From Macrostomum hystrix (Eukaryota; Platyhelminthes; Macrostomidae), in contig CATNEN010000002.1 in assembly GCA_950097015.1 (NCBI GenBank), positions 3,782,001 to 3,846,000 of the forward strand: DNA of 64,000 bases, written 5' to 3'. Positions 1 to 11,793 of this stretch are shown here, in pieces. Every line of letters starts with the position of its first letter. Within the stretch, counting starts at the first letter, position 1. The position numbers and the translations under genes are program-made. The notes below the pieces were generated by a model, which saw nothing but the letters and a program-made list of their open reading frames with translations, had not been told where the DNA came from and made no database searches.

Positions 1-365
1 TTTACCCGAGTTTGAACATTTATTTCTATCCTGGGCAAAGCTTTGAAGGATGGGATAAATTTGGTCAGCGAGTCTTTCTTCCCCATTTCTCGTCCCTCCA
101 CAAGGAGAAGACGCAGACAGGCCTAGGGCGAGGAGAGCACCAAAATATGATTCGTCCTTTCTACCATTACAGCTAGATTCCCTCCCCGCAGTCCCCGGCC
201 TGTATTTCCTAAACACAATTTTCCTCCCACTCAGCCGCCCTCCGTCTGCGGGTAGCCAATGAAAGAGGAGGCTTGGCAGGCTTGTTGAAGGGTGGGGGCG
301 CAATCAATGTGTGCAGTTGCAGTGGGACATTCAGCCAAATGTTACACACGCACACACTGGGGGCA
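1..365. other. upstream non-coding region of the IRS gene
   Basis: No gene or tandem array is visible here. A CCAAT pentamer on the + strand lies at 256-260, about 110 bp before a TATA-like element. The rest is unremarkable unique sequence. Confidence 0.5.
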
Positions 366-373
366 TATAAATA
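366..373 (+). promoter_or_regulatory. TATA-like element, putative IRS promoter
   Basis: TATAAATA at 366-373 follows a CCAAT motif at 256-260 on the coding strand of the IRS gene. A consensus donor (gtaagt) begins at 453, and an acceptor (cattgctttcag) ends at 812, 38 nt before the start codon. Together these suggest a non-coding first exon ending near 452 and a second exon from 813. This is inference from motifs only; no transcript evidence is available. Confidence 0.35.
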
Positions 374-839
374 TCTGAATTATGTATGTCAGCGCGTCTG
401 TGTATGTAAACAAACTACTTATAAGTTTGGATCATCAATCTTTACTGTCTGAGTAAGTAGTTGAACCTTGTCGTTTGTTTTATTTTTATTGGTCTATTCT
501 TCTCTCTAGAAGCGAGTTAGAGTTTATTGCTTCGCTTTGCTTTGTTTGGCAATTTAAGAAAGACCAGAAGCACTTGTACGAGTATTTAGTTATATTTTTC
601 TTTGCTGCAACACTAACTGTGTGTTATGCCTATTAAGAGGGACTGAGATTTTCAGTTTAAAGAGAAACGTTTATAATAGGACCCATACGTTGCCTTGAGT
701 TTGTGAGACCCAGGCATTATCGAGCATTCGTGCGCTGAGTACCACTGCACCAAAGTGTGGCCAACCTGTGTGGCTTAAACTCACAGTATGATTCAATCAT
801 CATTGCTTTCAGTTTGACACATTTAAGCAGCCAATCTGC

Positions 840-902
840 ATGCTCAACTATGGACGACAGCGCCTCGTTAGAGGACAGCTCCATGACCATTGTTCAGGGT
901 GA
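840..902 (+). other. short upstream ORF overlapping the IRS start
   Basis: An ATG at 840, ten bases before the IRS start codon and in another frame, opens 20 codons ending in TGA at 900-902. Its context is weak (T at -3), whereas the IRS ATG at 850 is strong. It could dampen translation by leaky scanning if the mRNA 5' end lies upstream, which is not shown. Confidence 0.35.
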
Positions 903-3900
903 CAGCACCATCGCCTTCGCCTATATCAAGGAGGTGCAGTCGAAGAAGAAACGGTTTTACGTGCTAAGATCGCAGCCGCGAAGGAACGGCTCCCCAACAT
1001 CGTCCACTTCTTCCGATTTCGAATTGTCGGCCAAGTCGTCCATTAGTCAGCCTCCCAACTGCCTCCTGTACGCCTATAAGAATAAGAAATTCTTCGAGAG
1101 AGGCGAAGCTAAACGGGTGTACGATCTAGCCAATGTCATCCTATTGTCCAGGTGTACCAAAAAGGCTAACAAAACCATACTGGGCATTTGCTTTCAAGTG
1201 AGCAATCGTTTAGTTTAGTTCTTAACAATGGTGACTCTCATTGTCTAGAAAGTAGCGATTCTCATAGTCTAGAAAGTAGCGATTCTCATAGTCCAGAAAG
1301 TAGCGATTCTCATAGTCTAGAAAGTAGCGATTCTCATAGTCTAGAAAGTAGCGATTCTCATAGTCTAGAAAGTAGCGATTCTCATAGTCTTGAAAGTAGC
1401 GATTCTCATAGTCTTGAAAGTAGCGATTCTCATAGTCTTGAAAGTAGCGATTCTCATAGTCTAGAAAGTAGCGATTCTCATAGTCTAGAAAGTAGCGATT
1501 CTCATAGTCTAGAAAGTAGCGATTCTCATAGTCTAGAAAGTAGCGATTCTCGTAGTCTAGAAAGTAGCGATTCTCATAGTCTAGAAAGTAGCGATTCTCA
1601 TAGTCTAGAAAGTAGCGATTCTCATTATCGAGAAAATAGCGATTCTCATAGTCTAGAAAGTAGCGATTCTCATAGTCTAGAAAGTAGCGATTCTCATAGT
1701 CTAGAAAGTAGCGATTCTCATAGTCTAGAAAGTAGCGATTCTCATAGTCCAGAAAGTAGCGATTCTCATAGTCTTGAAAGTAGCGATTCTCATAGTCTAG
1801 AAAGTAGCGATTCTCATAGTCTAGAAAGTAGCGATTCTCATAGTCTAGAAAGTAGCGATTCTCATAGTCTAGAAAGTAGCGATTCTCATAGTCTAGAAAG
1901 TAGCGATTCTCATAGTCTAGAAAGTAGCGATTCTCATAGTCTAGAAAGTAGCGATTCTCATAGTCTAGAAAGTAGCGATTCTCATAGTCTAGAAAGTAGC
2001 GAATCTCATAGTCTGGAAAGTAGCGATTCTCATAGTCTAGAAAGTAGCGATTCTCATAGTCTAGAAAGTAGCGATTCTCATAGTCTAGAAAGTAGCGATT
2101 CTCATAGTCTAGAAAGTAGCGATTCTCATAGTCTAGAAAGTAGCGATTCTCATTGTCTAGAAAGTAGCGATTCTCATAGTCTAGAAAGTAGCGATTCTCA
2201 TAGTCTAGAAAGTAGCGATTCTCATAGTCTAGAAAGTAGCGATTCTCATAGTCTAGAAAGTAGCGATTCTCATAGTCTAGAAAGTAGCGATTCTCATAGT
2301 CTAGAAAGTAGCGATTCTCATAGTCTAGAAAACGGCGATTCTCATAGTCTAAAAAACGGCGATTCTCATAGTCTAGAAAGTAGCGATTCTCATAGTCAAG
2401 AAAGTAGCGATTATCATAGTCTAGAAAATGGCGATTCTCGTAGTCTAAAAAACGGCGATTCTCATCCCAATTTTCCTACCATTTCCCAAATCCACAGGAC
2501 GAAGCCCTGTTTCTAAAATTTGACACCGAAGACGAACTTAACCGTTGGTATTTCCATCTGAACGAAATCTTCTCAACTAGACGAAATTGTCTATGGCCGG
2601 AATTGAAGCAGTGCTTCAGCGTCACACTCAAGAACAAAGAGTTAGCCGCTGCCGCCACCAGGCACGGCAAAGCCAACCTGCCCGGCCAGTACCGATTCTG
2701 CCTGACGGAGTCGGCCGTTCTGCTAGTTAAAAATGACCTCCTGAATCCTGTCCTGACTTTGCCGTTTCCCTGCATTCGCTCCTGCGTGCACTCGATGACG
2801 TCAAACTTCTTCCAGATCCACCTGGGCCGGTTGAGTCCTATCGGCGAGGGTGTGCTCCACTTTGAGGTGAGTTCATTGTCTTAACTTATAGTCTTATCTC
2901 ATCGTCTCTTTATTCGGTCGAATTTTATAGTCTAATACCATTGTCAAATGGTCTAATCTGATAGTCCAATCTTATTGTCAAATCCCATTGTCTAATCTCA
3001 TTGTCTAATCTCATAGTCTAATCTCCATAGTCTAATCTCATAATCTAATCTAATAGTCTAATCTCCTTGGTCTAATCTCATAGTCTAATCTCCATAGTCT
3101 AATCTCATAGTATAATCTCATAGTCTAATCTCATAGTATAATCTCATAGTCTAATCTCATAGTCTAATCTCCATGGTCTAATCTCATAGTCTAATCTCAT
3201 AGTCTAATCTCATACTCTAATCTCATAGTCTAATCTCCATAGTATAATCTCATAGTCTAATCTCCATAGTATAATCTCATAGTCTAATCTCCATAGTATA
3301 ATCTCATAGTAAAATCTCATATTCTAATCAGATTGTCTAATCTCCATAGTCTAATCTCCATAGTCTAATATTTTATGCTTAACCCCATAGTCTTGTCTCG
3401 ATGACTGTTTAATCAGGATTTGTTAATTATTTAATCTAACGTGAGCACCAAATGCGGCTTATACAAAAAGTAATAATTTCGGTTCCCAACAATACGTGCT
3501 TTTGTTTCGTTTGTGCGAACGTTTTTTAAGTTGTCTAGACAAATCAGTGCGATACTTTGCGGTTCTTTTGATCCTGTACTTTGAAGAACATTAGAACATA
3601 GATTTTTCAAAGATCAAAGAATTTCTTTTCGCTATAAAAATTTTCGATTAATTATTGGCAATTAGTTTAATTGAATCGCGTTTTAAATTGATTATAATTT
3701 TAGTCATCCCATTCAGACAGCTATTATCCCCATTCGATCAGTCAGTTATTATCCTCATTCAATCAGTTATTATCCCCAATCAGTCAGTTGTTATCCTAAT
3801 TCATTCAGTTATTATCCCAATCAGTCATTTGTTATCCCCAGTCAGTTAGTTATTATCCTAATCAGTCAGTTGTTATCCTCATTCAATCAGTTATTATCCT

Positions 3901-6900
3901 CATTCAATCAGTTATTATCCCCAATCAGTCAGTTGTTATCCTAATTCATTCAGTTATTATCCCAATCAGTCATTTGTTATCCCAATCAGTCATTTGTTAT
4001 CCCCAGTCAGTTAGTTATTATCCTAATCAGTCAGTTTTTATCCCAATCAGTCAGTTATTATCCCAATCAGTTAGTTGTCATCCTCATTCATTCAGTTATT
4101 ATCCCAATCAGTCAGTTGTTATCCCAATCAGTTAGTTATTATCCCAATCAGTCAGTTATTATCACAATCAGTCAGTTGTTATCCCAATCAGTCATTTGTT
4201 ATCCTCATTCATTCAGTTATTATCCCAATCAGTCATTTGTTATCCCCAGTCAGTTAGTTATTATCCTAATCAGTCAGTTGTTATCCCAATCAGTCAGTTA
4301 TTATTCCAATCAGTTAGTTGTTATCCTCATTCATTCAGTTATTATCCTAATCAGTCAGTTGTTATCCGAATCAGTTAGTTGTTATCCTCATTCATTCAGT
4401 TATTATCCCAATCAGTTAGTCGTTATCCTCATTCAGTCAGTTATTATCCCAATCAGTTAGTTGTTATCCTCATTCATTCAGTTATTATCCCAATCAGTCA
4501 GTTGTTATCCCAATCAGTTAGTTATTATCCCAATCAGTCAGTTGTTATCCCAATCAGTCAGTTATTATCCCAATCAGTTAGTTTTAATCCCAATCAGTCA
4601 TTTGTTATCCTCATTCATTCAGTTATTATCCCAATCAGTCAGTTGTTATCCCCAGTCAGTTAGTTATTATCCTAATCAGTCAGTTGTTATCCCAATCAGT
4701 CAGTTATTATCCCAATCAGTTAGTTGTTATCCTCATTCATTCAGTTATTATCCCAATCAGTCATTTGTTATCCCCAGTCAGTTAGTTATTATCCTAATCA
4801 GTCAGTTTTTATCCCAATCAGTCAGTTATTATCCCAATCAGTTAGTTGTCATCCTCATTCATTCAGTTATTATCCCAATCAGTCAGTTGTTATCCCAATC
4901 AGTTAGTTATTATCCCAATCAGTCAGTTATTATCCCAATCAGTCAGTTGTTATCCCAATCAGTCATTTGTTATCCTCATTCATTCAGTTATTATCCCAAT
5001 CAGTCATTTGTTATCCCCAGTCAGTTAGTTATTATCCTAATCAGTCAGTTGTTATCCCAATCAGTCAGTTATTATTCCAATCAGTTAGTTGTTATCCTCA
5101 TTCATTCAGTTATTATCCTAATCAGTCAGTTGTTATCCGAATCAGTTAGTTGTTATCCTCATTCATTCAGTTATTATCCCAATCAGTTAGTCGTTATCCT
5201 CATTCAGTCAGTTATTATCCCAATCAGTTAGTTGTTATCCTCATTCATTCAGTTATTATCCCAATCAGTCAGTTGTTATCCCAATCAGTTAGTTATTATC
5301 CCAATCAGTCAGTTGTTATCCCAATCAGTCAGTTATTATCCCAATCAGTTAGTTTTAATCCCAATCAGTCATTTGTTATCCTCATTCATTCAGTTATTAT
5401 CCCAATCAGTCAGTTGTTATCCCCAGTCAGTTAGTTATTATCCTAATCAGTCAGTTGTTATCCCAATCAGTCAGTTATTATCCCAATCAGTTAGTTGTTA
5501 TCCTCATTCATTCAGTTATTATCCCAATCAGTCAGTTGTTATCCCAATCAGTTAGTTGTTATCCTCATTCATTCAGTTATTATCCTAATCAGTTAGTCGT
5601 TATCCTCATTCAGTCAGTTATTATCTCAATCAGTTAGTTGTTATCCTCATTCATTCAGTTATTATCCCAATCAGTCAGTTGTTATCCCAATCAGTTAGTT
5701 ATTATCCCAATCAGTCAGTTGTTATCCCAATCAGTTAGTTATTATCCCAATCAGTTAGTTATTATCCCAATCAGTTAGTTGTTATCCTCATTCATTCAGT
5801 TATTATCCCAATCAGTCAGTTGTTATCCCAATCAGTTAGTTGTTATCCTCATTCATTCAGTTATTATCCTAATCAGTTAGTCGTTATCCTCATTCAGTCA
5901 GTTATTATCTCAATCAGTTAGTTGTTATCCTCATTCATTCAGTTATTATCCCAATCAGTCAGTTGTTATCCCAATCAGTTAGTTATTATCCCAATCAGTC
6001 AGTTGTTATCCCAATCAGTCAGTTATTATCCCAATCAGTTAGTTGTTATCCCAATCAGTCATTTGTTATCCCAATCAGTCAGTTATTATCCCAATCAGTC
6101 AGTTGTTATCCCAATCAGTTAGTTATTATCCCAATCAGTCAGTTGTTATCCCAATCAGTCAGTTATTATCTCAATCAGTTAGTTGTTATCCTCATTCATT
6201 CAGTTATTATTCCCATTCAGTCAGTAATTGTTCCCAGTCAGTAAGTTATTGTTTTCATGCATTCAGTGTCCCAATCAAAGCCCTGACTGTCTCCCTAGGC
6301 GGAGCAGAGCTCCCTACTCAAGGAGATCATAGACAATCTGCTCCGCTGTCTGAGTGAAGCCAGCAGCAAGGATCTGGAGTGCGTCAAGGCCAGGAAGAAC
6401 AGACGAAATTCTCGCCAGAGTCAACCGGCTTCCGTGGGCTCAGTCAGTCTGCTTGAAGACTGCCAATACCAGCAGCAGCAGCAGCAGCAGGCTGGCCGGC
6501 CAACTTCAGTGCACTGCTGCAACCAGAGAACCAATTGCTCAAACTGCAACTCTAGCAGGGCTAGCGTGTGAGTTCTTATTTGATTATTTGGCACTGTTAG
6601 TAAATGTCTAAGGTATTATATAACATACGTGACATGATACAGATAAAACCGAAATTTTCCCTAGTCTAAAATCAACGATTTTCCCTAGTTTGAAATCAAC
6701 GATTTTCCCTGGTCTAAAATCAACGATTTTCCCTGGTCTAAAATCAACGATTTTCCCTAGTTTGAAATCAACGATTTTCCCTGGTCTAAAATCAACGATT
6801 TTCCCTGGTCTAAAATCAACGATTTTCCCTAGTTTGAAATCAACGATTTTCCCTGGTCTAAAATCAACGATTTTCCCTGGTCTAAAATCAACGATTTTCC

Positions 6901-9900
6901 CTAGTTTGAAATCAACGATTTTCCCTGGTCTAAATAAGCGACGATTTCCTTTGTCCAAAAACATATTTTTCTGCGTTTCTATAGGCATGAGTCCTCATTC
7001 CCTGATGCGTTCCTCCCAATGCAGCTCCGGCTCAGTGTGCGGCCCAATGTTGATGAGGCCGAGCCAGTCCAACTCCGGTCTGGGCTCTCTGGGCCTATCT
7101 GACGGCAGCGCCGGTTCAAGCGGCGGCGGCGCCGGCGGCTCCGTTATCAGCCGCGGCTACAGTCTGCCACCGCCCGACTGTCAGTCCCAGTGTTCGTCTA
7201 CTCAGCAGCAGCAGCAGCAGCAGTCAGAGGATTACTGTCTGATGGAGCTGACTGGCGGCAGCGGGTCGGCGTATCGATGCAGATCGCCTAATTCGTCCAT
7301 GTCATTGTCTACGGCTAGCGAAGTCAACGGTGGCGGAGGCGTCGACGCTGACAGGGCTCAGAATGGTGAGAAGCTTCTCAGTTTACAAGCATTTCTCAGT
7401 GTTTGGATTGGTCATAGCCCTCCTCCTTCCTGACTGTTTAGATTGGTCATAGCCCTCCTCATTCCTGACTGTTTAGATTGGTCATAGCCCTCCTCATTCC
7501 TGACTGTTTAGATTGGTCATAGCCCTCCTCATTCCTGACTGTTTAGATTGGTCATAGCCCTCCTCATTCCTGACTGTTTAGATTGGTCATAGCCCTCCTC
7601 ATTCCTGACTGTTTAGATTGGTCATAGCCCTCCTCATTCCTGACTGTTTAGATTGGTCATAGCCCTCCTCCTTCCTGACTGTTTAGATTGGTCATAGCCC
7701 TCCTCATTCCTGACTGTTTAGATTGGTCATAGCCCTCCTCATTCCTGACTGTTTAGATTGGTCATAGCCCTCCTCATTCCTGACTGTTTAGATTGGTCAT
7801 AGCCCTCCTCATTCCTGACTGTTTAGATTGGTCATAGCCCTCCTCATTCCTGACTGTTTGGATTGGTCATAGCCCTCCTCATTCCTGACTGTTTAGATTG
7901 GTCATAGCCCTCCTCATTCCTGACTGTTTAGATTGGTCATAGCCCTCCTCATTCCTGACTGTTTGGATTGGTCATAGCCCTCCTCATTCCTGACTGTTTA
8001 GATTGGTCATAGCCCTCCTCATTCCTGACTGTTTAGATTGGTCATAGCCCTCCTCATTCCTGACTGTTTAGATTGGTCATAGCCCTCCTCATTCCTGACT
8101 GTTTAGATTGGTCATAGCCCTCCTCATTCCTGACTGTTTAGATTGGTCATAGCCCTCCTCATTCCTGACTGTTTAGATTGGTCATAGCCCTCCTCATTGC
8201 CTGCGCCTTGTATACTTTTTTATTGTCGCTCACTCGCTCAGTCCACAAATCATTAAAAATGTTATGACTCTTTTTTCACACTCTCGCCTTTTTTTTCTAT
8301 TTCCAAAGAATATTTTTATTTCGATCGACTAACTGCCCACTCCCCCCATGGCCCGTGTTTACCAACTGTAGGCAGCAGCGGTGTCTGTGACCTCTTCTGG
8401 CCTAACCCCTTCATTCTCAATAAACTCTCTTGTGTGTGCGTCCCAGCCCTGTTTTGTGTTTCTGCTTTCCATTTCTTATTCTCTCTCCTTCTCTCCCTCT
8501 CTGTCTATATTTATATTATAGAGGGGCGGTGTCGCCGGCTCATATCTGGCATGTTTTTTTGTACTTTTCCTGGCTAACGCGCGCAAACACTGCCATTATC
8601 TCGATCGCCCAATCTGTCCGTACGATAGTCGCTGCCGTTTCTTCTCTCCGTCTCTTTATCATACATTTTATTGCAATCTTTTTCGTTTGCTTTAGCTAAG
8701 TTTGTTTAGGCCGCGTGTTTGTAAATAATTAACAACTTCGTGAATTTAGGCAGTTGTTAGTTGCACTTTTTGTTTTACGTTGTAGTTTCGAAACTCTAAA
8801 GGGGCAGGAAAGACTGGACAGAACACACAGGGACGAGAAGAATGGTAAGTGACCAGACCAACTGGACAAATACCAGACAGGATGGACATAAAACTGACAG
8901 AATGTACATAAAACTGACAGAATGGACATAAAACTGACAGAATGGACATAAAACTGACAGGATGGACATAAAACTGACAGAATGTACATAAAACTGACAG
9001 AATGGACATAAAACTGACAGAATGGACATAAAACTGACAGATTAGACATAAAACTGACAGATTGGACATAAAACTGACAGGATGGACAAAAAACTGACAG
9101 AATGGACATAAAACTGAGAGAATGTACATAAAACTGACAGAATGGACATAAAACTGAGAGAGTGTACATAAAACTGACAGAATGGACATAAAACTGACAG
9201 AATGGACATAAAACTGACAGAATGTACACAAAACTGACAGAATAGACATAAAACTGACAGATTGGACATATAGCTGACAGATTGGACATAAAACTGACAG
9301 AATGGACATAAAACTTACAGAATGGACATAAAACTGACAGAATGTACACAAAACTGACAGAATGGACATAAAACTGAGATAATGTACATAAAACTGACAG
9401 AATGGACATAAAACTGAGAGAATGTACATAAAACTGACAGAATGGACATAAAACTGACAGAATGGACATAAAACTGACAGAATGTACACAAAACTGACAG
9501 AATAGACATAAAACTGACAGATTGGACATATAGCTGACAGATTGGACATAAAACTGACAGAATGGACATAAAACTTACAGAATGGACATAAAACTGACAG
9601 AATGTACACAAAACTGACAGAATGGACATAAAACTGACAGAATGGACATAAAACTGACAGAATGTACATAAAACTGACAGATTGGACATAAAACTGACAG
9701 ATTGGACATAAGACTGACAGAATGGACATAAAACTGACAGAATGTACATAAAACTGACAGATTGGACATAAAACTGACAGAATGGACATAAAACTGACAG
9801 ATTGGACATAAGACTGACAGAATGGACATAAAACTGACAGAATGTACATAAAACTGACAGATTGGACATAAAACTGACAGGATGGACATAAAACTGACAG

Positions 9901-11759
9901 GATGGACATAAAACTGACAGAATGTACATAAAACTGACAGATTGGACATAAAACAGGATGTTCTCTAGAAATCAGGTGAGGCACTAAAGTGCTAAGGTGC
10001 ACGGGAGTTTTTCAGTCTTGTCACAATAATTCCTTGGCTGAGTAACAGGTGGGCCAACTCAGATTAACGAGAATGTTCGCTAATTTCCGGCTGGTTCAAA
10101 TCGTTTAATTAATTCTGATTGCGTAGAACAATGCGGAAACACTGGGGCTATTTGCGGATACAAGTAATGACTGTTGGTTCCAATTGTCCCTGCGTCTTTT
10201 TATTAATCTGACAACGAAAAATCCTCAGCAGCTAATCTTTTGCGCGCTGAGCACAATAATCACCTGCTGCTGCCGCTGCTGCCACGGACTTGTAAGATTG
10301 TCCCATTACCGCTGCTGCAGGCTTGCTGTCTTCACGTTTTGATTTGTGTTGTCCCTGTAATCTTCCCTTTTTCCATTCCCTTCCCTGAGTTCTCCTACGT
10401 CCACTGAAATATCCCAATATTCTCCGAATTCTCCCCTATCTTCCCCAAGTTCTCCCCTACCTTCCCCAAATTCTCCCCTACCTTCCCCAAGTTCTCCCCT
10501 ACCTTCCCCAAGTTTTCCCCTACCTTCCCCAAATTCTCCCCTACCTTCCCCAAATTCTCCCCTACCTTCCCCAAGTTCTCCCCTATCTTCCCCAAATTCT
10601 TCCCTGAAACCTCTCGCATATTCTCTGAGTTATCCCCTATCAGTGTTCTCCCCCATCTAGCTGATATCCTAGATTTAAAAAATGATCTTTTTAACCTTTA
10701 TTTTTTCTAATAAAAATGGAGTCGAGTAAGGTTGTTAAATTAAAAAGAGATTTTTATAGTATATCCACTTCCACTGTTTTTTTCTTTAAAAATGTCGTCG
10801 TTTGTAAGTCCATAATTATTCAGCTTTTCCTGTTCGAATAAAATCCCAAATTTGGTTTGTTTTATTATAAACAAAATACCTTTCTCGGGGACTTCTTAAT
10901 TAGCCGACTGGCCAATTAAAATCGTTCATACGGTCCTTAGTTACTACTAATTAGGCAGAAACACTGACCGAATAGATATTGGATGTAACTGGGTTGTGTG
11001 CTGATTTGCTTTAGAAAACGTGTTTAAAATTAGTTTATTTTTTCAATCGCATCTTGTCGTGTCCCAAATAAAAAAGAAGCTATTTTTTCTAAGAAAATAT
11101 TCGAAAAAATGTGTTTCCACTCTCTCGAGTTGTCATTGGCTGGTGGGTTGTCTTTGGTGTTTATTGTGGCATAAACCCCGCGTGACTTTGACCTTGAATT
11201 TTATAAAACTTTGACCTTAATCTTTTTAATTTCACAAATCAACATTGAGATATCAGTTCAACTAGCGCATTTACGCTTTACATTCTGTGAACTCTTAACC
11301 TGACACTCATTCACCTTGAAACATGACTCTCATTGGCCTTGAACCATGACACTCTTGACCTTGAAACATGACATTCATTGACCTTGAAACATGACACTCA
11401 TTGACCTTGAAACATGACATTCATTGACCTTGAAACATGACATTCATTGACCTTGAAACATGACATTCATTGACCTTGAAACATGACACTCTTGACCTTG
11501 AAAAAAAACTCTCGATGACCTTGACCCTATTCCCTCAGCCGCCTCAAGCGGACAGCGCAGCATCGGCCCAGACGTGTCCCAAGCCGCTAGACTGGCTCGA
11601 GTGTCAACCTGGCGCTATTGCGACGCCCACCAGCATCAGCAGCAGCAGCAGCCGAATCAGCAGGGCTCCCCTGTCATCAGGGCAAACAGTGTCAGCGGCC
11701 GTCCTATGAGCAGGGGTGTTCATTCTCAGTATCCCCTTCATCAGCACCAGCACCGGTAT

Positions 11760-11793
<34 letters not shown>

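Noticed and set aside
1188-2516. 442-codon open frame of SHSLESSD repeats as a secreted or silk-like protein
   Set aside because: It is the 24-bp array of IRS intron 1. Its frame matches neither flanking exon, and the PH domain is continuous when the array is spliced out.
8729-10002. Long minus-strand frames rich in Cys, Phe and Val (CPFCQFYVHSVSF) as a membrane protein
   Set aside because: They are produced by the 20-bp array, whose unit has no stop on that strand; no start context, domain or splice sites.
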